NCBI GenBank assembly: GCA_023457475.1
Contig: JAEWLO010000091.1
Location: 1-11,730 of the forward strand
Direction of reading: 5' to 3'
DNA from: Pseudomonadota bacterium
Lineage (GTDB): Bacteria; Pseudomonadota; Gammaproteobacteria; Xanthomonadales; Xanthomonadaceae
Length of the DNA stretch: 11,730 bases
Part shown: positions 4,910 to 11,407 of the stretch, one piece after another
Numbering within the stretch: position 1 is the stretch's first letter
How the letters are laid out: each line of letters starts with the position of its first letter
Notes under the pieces: model-generated
Databases searched by the model: none
Told to the model about the DNA's origin: nothing
Seen by the model: only the letters and a program-made list of their open reading frames with translations
Program-made: the position numbers and the translations under genes

Positions 4910-7093
4910 TCAGCCCCCCGGCAACCGCTGCCGGCGCAGTCGCAGCGCGTTGCCGATGACCGAAACGGAACTCAGGCTCATCGCCACCGCCGCCAGCATC
5001 GGCGAAAGCGTGATGCCCAGTGGATACAGCACGCCGGCCGCCACCGGAATGCCCAGCCCGTTGTAGAGGAACGCAAAGCCCAGGTTCTGGCGCATGTTGC
5101 GCACGCTGGCCACGGACAGCTGGCGCGCCTGCAGGATCCCGCGCAGGTCGCCCTTCACCAGCGTGACCTGGGCACTGGACAGCGCCACGTCGGTGCCGTT
5201 GCCCATCGCGATGCCGACATCGGCCGTGGCCAGTGCCGGTGCGTCGTTGATGCCGTCGCCGGCCATCGCGACCGTGCGTCCCTGCGCCTGCAGTGTGCGG
5301 ATCAGCTCGGCCTTGTCGGACGGCCGCAGTTCGCCGTGCACATCGTCCAGCCCGAGTTCGCGCGCCACCGATCGCGCCGTGGCGAGGCCATCGCCGGTGG
5401 CCATGATGACGCGCAGCCCGTCGCGGTGCAGCTGGGCGATGGCTTCGGCGGTGGAGGTCTTGATCGGGTCGGCCACCGCGAGCAGCCCGGCCGGTTCGCC
5501 GTCCACCGCCAGGAACATCACGCTGGCACCCGTGCCGCGCAGCGACTGCGCGGCGGGTTCCAGCGCACCCAGCGCGATGTGGTGCTCCTGCATCAGCGCG
5601 GTGTTGCCCAGCAACAACGCGCGGTTGTCGACCGTGCCGCGTACCCCGATGCCGGTCAGTGAATCGAAATCGCTGACCGGGGAGAGCGGCATGCCGCGTT
5701 CCCGTGCTTCGGTGACGATCGCGGCGGCGAGCGGGTGTTCGCTGCCCTGGTCCAGGCTGGCGGCCCAGCGCAGCACGTCATCGCGGTCGACGCCGTTGAC
5801 GGCCTGCACCTCGCGGAACGTCGGGCGCCCCTCGGTGAGCGTGCCGGTCTTGTCGACCACCAGCGTGTCCACCCCGCGCAGGGCCTCGATGGCTTCCGCA
5901 TCGCGGAACAGCACCCCGTGCTGCGCGGCGCGGCCGGTGGCCACCATGATCGTCATCGGCGTGGCCAGCCCCAACGCGCAGGGGCAGGCGATGATGAGCA
6001 CGGCCACCGCGCTGAGCACGGCGTGGGTCCAGGAAGGCTCCGGTCCGAACAGGCCCCAGGCCAGGAAGGTGAGCGCGGCCACCGCCAGCACCGCCAGCAC
6101 GAACCCGTACGCCACCTTGTCGGCGAGCCGCTGCATCGGTGCGCGCGAACGCTGTGCCTGCGCCACCAGCTGCACGATCTGCGCCAGCACGCTGTCCTCG
6201 CCCAGGCGGTCGGCACGGATCACCAGCGCACCGGAGCTGTTGAGCGTGGCACCGATCACCGGATCTCCCACGGCCTTGCTGACCGGCAGTGGTTCACCGG
6301 TGAGCATGGACTCATCCACGCTGGAGCGACCTTCCAGCACCGTGCCATCCACCGGCACCTTTTCGCCTGGCCGCACGCGCAGGCGATCGCCCGGCTGCAG
6401 CGCGTCCAGTGGCACGTCTTCTTCGCTGCCGTCATCACGCAGTACGCGCGCGGTTTTCGGGGCCAGTCCCAGCAATGCCCGGATGGCGGCGGACGTCTGC
6501 GCGCGGGCCCGCAGTTCCATCAACTGGCCGAGCAGCGTCAACGAGATGATCACCGCCGCCGCCTCGAAGTACACGCCGACATGGCCGTGCTGCTGGAACG
6601 AGGGCGGGAACAGATCCGGTGCCACCGTGGCCACCACGCTGTAGCCGTAGGCGGCGATGACGCCGGTGCCGATCAACGTCCACATGTTCGGGCTGCGATT
6701 GAGGATCGATTGTGCCCAGCGCTGCAGGAACGGCCAGCCGGCCCACAGTACGACGGGGGTGGCGAGCGCGAACTCGATCCACACCCGCAGGGTCGGCGAC
6801 ATTGCCTGCAACACCGGCGTCATCGCCAGCATGGAGATCGCCATCACCGCCACGCTGAGCGGCAGGCTCCACCAGAAACGGTGACGGAAGTCGGTCAGTT
6901 CGGGCGACCCGCTCTCGTCCAGGGTCGGCATCATGGGTTCCAGCGCCATGCCGCAGACGGGGCAGGTGCCGGGCCCCTCCTGCACGATTTCCGGGTCCAT
7001 CGGACAGGTGTACAGCGTGCCGGCCGGCAGCGGCGCGGTCACCTTCGGTGCGGCGTGGTGTCCCTTGCTGCAGCAGCTTGCGTGCTCGCTCAT
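4910..7093 (-). CDS. copA: Cu(I)-exporting P1B-type ATPase with N-terminal heavy-metal-binding domain
   Basis: Inner-membrane pump using ATP to export monovalent copper to the periplasm; 727 residues. The N-terminus has Cys7-Cys8 and a HMBD zinc-ribbon-like module (about 28-54, TCPMDPEI...CPVCGMALEP; Cys30, Cys44, Cys47) in place of the usual GMTCxxC domains. The core has all family marks in order: TGE actuator (265-267), transmembrane CPC (370-372), DKTGT with phosphorylated Asp414, His453-Pro454 of the nucleotide domain, and GDGINDAP (612-619). The Cu(I)-type P1B-1 signatures Tyr677-Asn678 and MSLSS (705-709) near the C-terminus argue against Zn/Cd transport. Its ATG overlaps the stop of the MerR gene (ATGA, 7090-7093), so the two are co-transcribed and probably translationally coupled. 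In Xanthomonas literature copA often means a multicopper oxidase; the symbol here means the ATPase. Confidence 0.95.
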   Translation of the reverse strand: MSEHASCCSKGHHAAPKVTAPLPAGTLYTCPMDPEIVQEGPGTCPVCGMALEPMMPTLDESGSPELTDFRHRFWWSLPLSVAVMAISMLAMTPVLQAMSPTLRVWIEFALATPVVLWAGWPFLQRWAQSILNRSPNMWTLIGTGVIAAYGYSVVATVAPDLFPPSFQQHGHVGVYFEAAAVIISLTLLGQLMELRARAQTSAAIRALLGLAPKTARVLRDDGSEEDVPLDALQPGDRLRVRPGEKVPVDGTVLEGRSSVDESMLTGEPLPVSKAVGDPVIGATLNSSGALVIRADRLGEDSVLAQIVQLVAQAQRSRAPMQRLADKVAYGFVLAVLAVAALTFLAWGLFGPEPSWTHAVLSAVAVLIIACPCALGLATPMTIMVATGRAAQHGVLFRDAEAIEALRGVDTLVVDKTGTLTEGRPTFREVQAVNGVDRDDVLRWAASLDQGSEHPLAAAIVTEARERGMPLSPVSDFDSLTGIGVRGTVDNRALLLGNTALMQEHHIALGALEPAAQSLRGTGASVMFLAVDGEPAGLLAVADPIKTSTAEAIAQLHRDGLRVIMATGDGLATARSVARELGLDDVHGELRPSDKAELIRTLQAQGRTVAMAGDGINDAPALATADVGIAMGNGTDVALSSAQVTLVKGDLRGILQARQLSVASVRNMRQNLGFAFLYNGLGIPVAAGVLYPLGITLSPMLAAVAMSLSSVSVIGNALRLRRQRLPGG

Positions 7094-7488
7094 GCGCGTG
7101 GCTCCGTGAGGGCAGCCAGGATCGGGCAGCCGCCGCGCTCGCCGTGGCCCGGACAGGCCTCCACCAGCTGCCTGAGCGCACTCTGCATGCGCTGCAGTTC
7201 GGCAATGCGCTGGGCGATGTCGTCCAGGCGGTGCTGTGCCGTTTCGCGGACCGGGGCCATGTCCTGCTGGCCCTGATCGCTCAACGCCAGCAGCTCTGCG
7301 ATCTCGTCCAGCGTGAATCCCAATGCCTTGGCGCGACGGATGAACTGAAGACGGGTCAGGTCGCTGTCGCGAAAGACCCTATATCCCCCCGCACTGCGCT
7401 GCGCGGCAGGGAGCAGGTGCTGGCGCTCGTAGTAGCGCACGGTATCGATGGGCACGCCGGCCTGGCGGGCGAGTTGACCAATGTTCAT
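7090..7488 (-). CDS. MerR-family metal-responsive regulator (CueR/ZntR-like)
   Basis: Dimeric activator of 132 residues that distorts long-spacer promoters when its metal is bound. The winged helix (1-70) is typical: MNIGQLARQAGV, TVRYYERQHLL, GGYRVF, RAKALGFTLDEI. A dimerisation helix follows (about 77-110), then a C-terminal metal loop with Cys112 and Cys121. Aligned without gaps to E. coli CueR from memory, Cys112 coincides with the CueR ligand. The CueR Ser77 position is Met77 here, whereas divalent sensors have Cys there. The cysteine spacing (eight residues between) matches MerR rather than CueR (seven). ATG 7488 is used because homology starts there; an in-frame ATG at 7539 lies inside the promoter. 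The gene precedes the ATPase gene and overlaps it by four bases, so copper is the likely inducer. Confidence 0.9.
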   Translation of the reverse strand: MNIGQLARQAGVPIDTVRYYERQHLLPAAQRSAGGYRVFRDSDLTRLQFIRRAKALGFTLDEIAELLALSDQGQQDMAPVRETAQHRLDDIAQRIAELQRMQSALRQLVEACPGHGERGGCPILAALTEPRA

Positions 7489-7514
7489 GACGTTCTCGGG
7501 AAGACCTGCCACGC

Positions 7515-7546
7515 AGTGTGAACCCTGGAGTCTGGTCAAGAGTCAA
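7515..7546 (-). promoter_or_regulatory. MerR-type long-spacer promoter/operator of the merR-copA operon
   Basis: On the minus strand, TTGACT (7541-7546) and CACACT (7515-7520) are separated by 20 bases, longer than a normal spacer. The spacer holds a GACTCCAGGGT half-site. The layout aligns without gaps to the E. coli zntA promoter as I recall it (TTGACTCT, GACTCCAGAGT, 20-base spacer). The outer arms ACTCT and AGGGT are an imperfect dyad. The start would be close to 7508, about 20 bases before the merR ATG. Confidence 0.65.
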
Positions 7547-7717
7547 GCCTTCATGACGTGAATGGCCTGGTGTCGCGACTGGACCAGATTTGCAACAAGT
7601 TTCATAGCTGGCATGGAGGGCGGTCCGTACGCTCCGTTCAATCGACGCAAAGCCTTGTTCCTACAGGGTTATAGCTTCCCAGCAGCCCGCCAGTGCAGCC
7701 GTTCCAGGAGCGTGATC

Positions 7718-8788
7718 ATGGATGCAACGTCCCCTTCAATACAGACCCGTGCCAAGCAGTCCTCCGCCAATCTGATGGAAGTGGCGGTGATGGAGTACCC
7801 GGGCAGCCTGCGTGCGGCTGCGCCGGTGCTGTCCGAACTGGCTCAACGCTGCAACCGGACCGCCGCCGCCGGCAAGCGCACCAGTTCACGCATGCTGGTG
7901 ACCCGCTGGGTCCTGTCCAACAGAGGCCTGGGCATGCAGCGTGTCGCCGGGGCGGAACTGTTCGGCGATACGCCACCGGCGGTGATCGTGGTGCCGGGCA
8001 ACGAACCCAGCTGGCCGCTGGCCCAGCCCGAAGAGCGCATGCTCGCGTGGGTTCGCGACATGCACGATGCCGGCAGCCTGCTCGCCGGCTGCGATGAAGG
8101 GGGCCTGCTGCTGGCCACCGCCGGGGTGCTGGCGGGGCGCACGGTCAGCCTGCCGGACATCAAACGCTGCCCGCCACTGGCCAAGGTCGTGGCGAGCTGG
8201 CAGACCAGCGAGCGCGCCCTGGTGGACGACGGCGACCTGCTGACCGCGTCAGGGCCGGACGCATGGAAGTACCTGTCACTGCGCCTGCTGGCCCGCATCT
8301 ACGGTCAGAGTGTGATGAGTGCCGCCATCCAGCAGCTGCAACTGGTGATTCCCAAGGCCGTCCAGGAGGATCTGGAGCGCTTCAGCCCAAACTTCGCCCA
8401 CGGTGACCGCGGCGTTCTCAAGGCACAGCGTTGGCTGCATGGTATCGCGGCGCGGAACGTCAATCTCCAGGACATCTGCGAGGCCGCCGGCATGGAACCC
8501 CGCACGCTGCAGCGTCGCTTCCTCAAGGCCACCGGGTTGCGGCCGATCGCCTACTGTCAGCGTCTGCGCATCGCCAAGGCGCAGTTGCTGCTGCAGGCCG
8601 GAGGGGCAGTGGACGAGGTGTCGTGGGCGGTGGGCTATTCGGACCAGAGCGCGTTCCGGCGCCTGTTCCTGCGCATCGTCGGGGTCACCCCGGCGCGCTA
8701 TCGACGGCAGATCTTCGCCAACCGTCGCGACCCTCCGCGCCCCGCGACCGCGCGCCCGCAGGACGAATCGTTGCGTTCGGCAGCCTGA
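7718..8788 (+). CDS. GlxA-like AraC-family regulator with DJ-1/PfpI-like N-terminal domain
   Basis: A 356-residue cytosolic transcription factor. Residues about 20-200 fit a DJ-1/PfpI-like fold (class I glutamine amidotransferase-like), with Cys125 in LLAGCDEGGLLLATAGVLAGRTV at the nucleophile-elbow position and VDDGDLLTASGPDAWKYLSL after it. In typical GlxA proteins the elbow is followed by a TTHW segment, which is absent here, so the domain is probably a ligand or redox sensor rather than an enzyme. Residues about 230-335 form the double helix-turn-helix AraC domain (LQDICEAAGMEPRTLQRRF and VDEVSWAVGYSDQSAFRRLF...GVTPARYRR). The start is set by AGGAG at 7706-7710, seven bases before ATG 7718. 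The target is unknown; the divergent merR operon and the downstream dsbG are candidates. No clear promoter is visible in 7547-7717. Confidence 0.85.
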   Translation: MDATSPSIQTRAKQSSANLMEVAVMEYPGSLRAAAPVLSELAQRCNRTAAAGKRTSSRMLVTRWVLSNRGLGMQRVAGAELFGDTPPAVIVVPGNEPSWPLAQPEERMLAWVRDMHDAGSLLAGCDEGGLLLATAGVLAGRTVSLPDIKRCPPLAKVVASWQTSERALVDDGDLLTASGPDAWKYLSLRLLARIYGQSVMSAAIQQLQLVIPKAVQEDLERFSPNFAHGDRGVLKAQRWLHGIAARNVNLQDICEAAGMEPRTLQRRFLKATGLRPIAYCQRLRIAKAQLLLQAGGAVDEVSWAVGYSDQSAFRRLFLRIVGVTPARYRRQIFANRRDPPRPATARPQDESLRSAA

Positions 8789-8847
8789 GGCCTCCGCCAT
8801 CGTTGAACGGCGGGCATGCGGTCGGTACCTGCCGGTACCACGTGTGG

Positions 8848-8876
8848 TGGGCAGCGACGACGCTTGCGACTACCCT
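8848..8876 (+). promoter_or_regulatory. Possible promoter of dsbG
   Basis: TGGGCA (8848-8853; 4/6 to -35 consensus) and TACCCT (8871-8876; 3/6 to -10 consensus) are 17 bases apart, placing a start about 30 bases before the dsbG ATG. Just upstream two GGTACC palindromes (8824-8829 and 8834-8839) are separated by four bases and could be a binding site. Support is weak. Confidence 0.3.
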
Positions 8877-8914
8877 GTCACAAGTTCGTGCCGGCCGCAG
8901 CGCCAGGAGTTGTC

Positions 8915-9721
8915 ATGTTGTTGAAGTTCTCGCCTCTGAAGGGCTCGATCCTTGCTGCCGCGCTTTGCAGCGCCGTGGTTTCAGGAGCCCATGCACAGAC
9001 CCCTGCGGCACCGGCAAACGCCGGTGCGCGACCGGCTGTTCTCAAGAGCATTGAAAAGCATGGCTTCGAGGTGATCGGAGAGTTCGATGCACCGGGTGGC
9101 CTGCGAGGCTTTGCCGGCGTGGTCGATGGACAGCAGCCAGCGGCCGCGTATGTGACGGCCGATGGACACAATGTGGTGGTCGGTTCGCTGTTCAACGAAA
9201 AGGGCGCGGACATCGGGGCTGCGGCGCTGGACCGGCTGGTGGCCAAGCCCATGTCGGATAGGATATGGAAGAAACTGGACGCCAGTGCCTGGGTACGGGA
9301 CGGCCGCGCGGATGCACCCACCGTGGTCTATACCTTCAGCGATGCCAATTGCCCGTACTGCCACCACTTCTGGCAGGCGGCACGGCCCTGGGTGGACGGC
9401 GGCAAGGTGCAGCTCCGCCACATCATGGTGGGCGTGATCCGCGAGGACAGCCCGGCCAAGGCTGCCGCCATTCTCGGTGCACCCAACCCGAGTGCCGTGT
9501 TTCTCGAAAACGAACACACTTTCAGCAAGGGCGGCATCAAGCCGGCCGCGAGCATCACCGCCGCGCTTGCCAACAAGCTCGATGCCAACCAGCGGCTGAT
9601 GCTGGAACTCGGCTTCCAGGGCACGCCCGGCATTCTGTTCCGTGACGCCCAGGGTGTCGTGCAGCGTGTGAGTGGCATGCCGCAGGGCGATGACATGGCC
9701 AAGGTGATGGGGCCGCGCTGA
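8915..9721 (+). CDS. dsbG: Periplasmic thiol:disulfide interchange protein DsbG
   Basis: Exported thioredoxin-fold protein of 268 residues that reduces or isomerises disulfides and, in the E. coli DsbG paradigm, rescues sulfenylated cysteines. The signal peptide is about residues 1-27 (basic start, hydrophobic 11-22, cleavage after GAHA or AHA). An N-terminal dimerisation region follows (about 38-120). The thioredoxin domain has VVYTFSDANCPYCHHF with the CPYC redox motif at 146-149, which is the DsbG form rather than the DsbC CGYC. The Thr237-Pro238 cis-proline loop is in GFQGTPGIL. AGGAG at 8905-8909 lies five bases before ATG 8915. It stands alone with its own gap of 126 bases after the AraC-type gene. 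No DsbD partner is in the window. Confidence 0.93.
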   Translation: MLLKFSPLKGSILAAALCSAVVSGAHAQTPAAPANAGARPAVLKSIEKHGFEVIGEFDAPGGLRGFAGVVDGQQPAAAYVTADGHNVVVGSLFNEKGADIGAAALDRLVAKPMSDRIWKKLDASAWVRDGRADAPTVVYTFSDANCPYCHHFWQAARPWVDGGKVQLRHIMVGVIREDSPAKAAAILGAPNPSAVFLENEHTFSKGGIKPAASITAALANKLDANQRLMLELGFQGTPGILFRDAQGVVQRVSGMPQGDDMAKVMGPR

Positions 9722-9763
9722 GGCATCACATCTGCTTCACGACACACTCACCCATGCCTTGTT

Positions 9764-9779
9764 ACTCAGGGGGCTGAGT
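9764..9779 (+). terminator. Weak hairpin after dsbG
   Basis: ACTCAG (9764-9769) and CTGAGT (9774-9779) pair around GGGG, 43 bases after the dsbG stop. There is only a mixed GGTTGT after it, not a T-run, so termination is plausible but not shown. Confidence 0.35.
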
Positions 9780-9805
9780 GGTTGTCGGCGGACGGCCGTT
9801 CTCCC

Positions 9806-9938
9806 GGGATACGAAGGGAATCCCACGCAGGCGCAGCCAGCGATGTGATGTAACGCTCCCTGCTTCTGTGATGCAGTACCGGGTTGTCGATCCGGAGCGC
9901 ACACGTGTGTGCCGTTCGGGATCGGCAGTGTCTACTGC
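9806..9938 (+). promoter_or_regulatory. Dyad-rich leader of the porin-antiporter operon
   Basis: The 234-base gap between dsbG and the porin has no supported gene but several short dyads. These are GGGAT/ATCCC (9806-9824), GCACAC-GT-GTGTGC (9899-9912), and GCAGT/ACTGC around GTCT (9925-9938). The last ends six bases before the Shine-Dalgarno AAGGAGG (9944-9950). No convincing -35/-10 pair was found. Operators or mRNA hairpins are both possible. Confidence 0.4.
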
Positions 9939-9955
9939 GGTCCAAGGAGGACGTG

Positions 9956-11386
9956 ATGCGGCTGTCCGTCGTGGTAGCGGCGTGTGCGCTGATGATGGCC
10001 GTTGTACCGGCGCACGCGCAGGATTCGGCCGAGAACCTGCGGCGGGATATCCAGGCCGTGCGGCAGACGCTGGCGGCGATGGAGCAGCGCTTGAATGCTC
10101 TGGAGCAGGCGGACGGCACTGCGCCCGCACCTGCTGCTCCCGCAAACATCTCCTCCCCACCCGCACCGGTTGCGGCAGCCCCCCTGTCGGTGAGTGGCGC
10201 TGGCGTGGTGCCCGGCACCGGTCGGGCGATCCTGCCACCGCGTGACTCGGTCGCCGACCCCTCCACGGCCGCCTCTCGTCCCGACAGTGCGGCCGGTCCG
10301 ACCGATCCCGAGCTGAAGGGCTTCTTCGCCATTCCCAATACCGACACGATGATCCGCATCGGGGGGTATGCCAAGCTCGATGCCATCGCCGATGCGCGCG
10401 CGGCGGGCGATGAGGACCAGTTCATCACCTCGTCCATTCCGGTGGACAGCCCGCATCGCGACACCCGCAACTTCAATCTGCATGCGAAGCAGACCCGTTT
10501 CAGCTTTGAAGCGCGTCGTCCCACCACGCGCGGCAACCTGCGCTTCTACCTGGAGAATGACTTCTTCGGCAGCAGTGACGGCTATCAGTTCCGCCTGCGG
10601 CACGCCTACGGGCAGCTCGGCAATACCTATGCCGGCTATGGCTACTCCTCCTTCATGGATGCCGACAGCCTGCCCGACACGCTGGATTTCGCCGGGCCCG
10701 GCGGTGCCGGTTATCTGCTGGTGGCGGGCATCCACCACAGCTTCGCGATGGGGCGCGGCAACACGCTTACGGTCGCCGCCGAAGATCCCGACAGCCAGCT
10801 GGCAGGCACGACCGACACCACCCTGCCCGAAAGCCGGTTGCCCGACGTGACCGTGACCGCGCGCATGGAGCGTGACTGGGGCCATCTGCAGCTTGGGGCG
10901 GTGGCACGCAGCGTGGGCTATGACGGCATTGGCCGCGATGAACGCAGGCTCGGCGGGGGTGTACAGCTGAGCGGGTCCGCCAGCCTGGGCGACCAGGACC
11001 TGCTGTTGTTCGGTGCGCTCGGCGGCAAGGGGCTCAGTCGCTATACCGCCGACCTCACCGGTTCCGGGCTGGACGCGGTGATCGCGCTCGATGGTCGCCT
11101 GCGCATGCTGTCCGTGCAGGGCGGGTTCGTCGGCTACACGCACTATTGGTCGCCGATGTGGCGATCCAACCTCATCTACGGCCAGCTCCGGCTCGCGCGC
11201 GAAGACGCGCTGGCGGACGACGCCTTCCGCCAGAGCCGTTACGGCGTCTTCAACCTGCTCTGGAGTCCGGCCCCGTCGTGGACGATGGGCATGGAACTGC
11301 TGTACGGGCAACTCGAGCAACAGGATGGCCGCCGCGCCGACACGGTGCGGCTGCAGGGCAGCGTGCAATACAACTTCATCAAGTAG
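9956..11386 (+). CDS. DcaP-like trimeric outer-membrane porin
   Basis: Outer-membrane beta-barrel of 476 residues related to the DcaP family, which in Acinetobacter passes dicarboxylates and other small anions. The signal peptide is residues 1-21 (cleavage after AHA). A coiled-coil segment follows (about 24-52, with Leu/Met heptad spacing: NLRRDIQAVRQTLAAMEQRLNALE in two halves), as in other DcaP proteins. Next is a long Ala/Pro-rich linker (about 53-118). The barrel starts at IRIGGYAKLD (134-143) and shows alternating strands such as TRFSFEARR, LRFYLENDFFG and FRLRHAYGQL, ending in SVQYNFIK. AAGGAGG at 9944-9950 gives a strong start at ATG 9956. The antiporter gene begins 21 bases after the stop, so the two form an operon and probably share a substrate, perhaps not a dicarboxylate. 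Confidence 0.85.
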   Translation: MRLSVVVAACALMMAVVPAHAQDSAENLRRDIQAVRQTLAAMEQRLNALEQADGTAPAPAAPANISSPPAPVAAAPLSVSGAGVVPGTGRAILPPRDSVADPSTAASRPDSAAGPTDPELKGFFAIPNTDTMIRIGGYAKLDAIADARAAGDEDQFITSSIPVDSPHRDTRNFNLHAKQTRFSFEARRPTTRGNLRFYLENDFFGSSDGYQFRLRHAYGQLGNTYAGYGYSSFMDADSLPDTLDFAGPGGAGYLLVAGIHHSFAMGRGNTLTVAAEDPDSQLAGTTDTTLPESRLPDVTVTARMERDWGHLQLGAVARSVGYDGIGRDERRLGGGVQLSGSASLGDQDLLLFGALGGKGLSRYTADLTGSGLDAVIALDGRLRMLSVQGGFVGYTHYWSPMWRSNLIYGQLRLAREDALADDAFRQSRYGVFNLLWSPAPSWTMGMELLYGQLEQQDGRRADTVRLQGSVQYNFIK

Positions 11387-11398
11387 CTCCTCGAGGAG
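11387..11398 (+). promoter_or_regulatory. Palindromic Shine-Dalgarno of the antiporter gene
   Basis: Directly after the porin stop, CTCCTCGAGGAG is a perfect 12-bp palindrome whose right half is the Shine-Dalgarno GAGGAG (11393-11398), nine bases before ATG 11408. Self-pairing without a loop is unlikely to be stable within one molecule, so the effect on translation is uncertain. Confidence 0.5.
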
Positions 11399-11407
11399 AA
11401 ACGCGTC

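Noticed and set aside
4850..7276. Long plus-strand open frames (4850-5662, 5094-6644, 5735-7276) across the ATPase gene
   Set aside because: They are GC-rich antisense shadows of the P-type ATPase, rich in Arg/His/Gln or Ser/Ala, with no recognisable domain, while the minus frame has every catalytic motif.
7547..7717. Promoter for the GlxA-like regulator
   Set aside because: TATAG and TTGTTC-like boxes exist but no pair has a suitable spacing, so none is reported.
8789..8823. CCGCC/GGCGG hairpin after the AraC-type gene as a terminator
   Set aside because: The stem is only five base pairs with a ten-base loop and no T-run.
9725..9849. CATCACATC and GATGTGATG far apart (about 110 bases) around the dsbG-porin gap; also a Crp/Clp-like TGTGA
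   Set aside because: The 9-bp match is close to what chance allows, the distance is large, and no TGTGA-N6-TCACA site is present.
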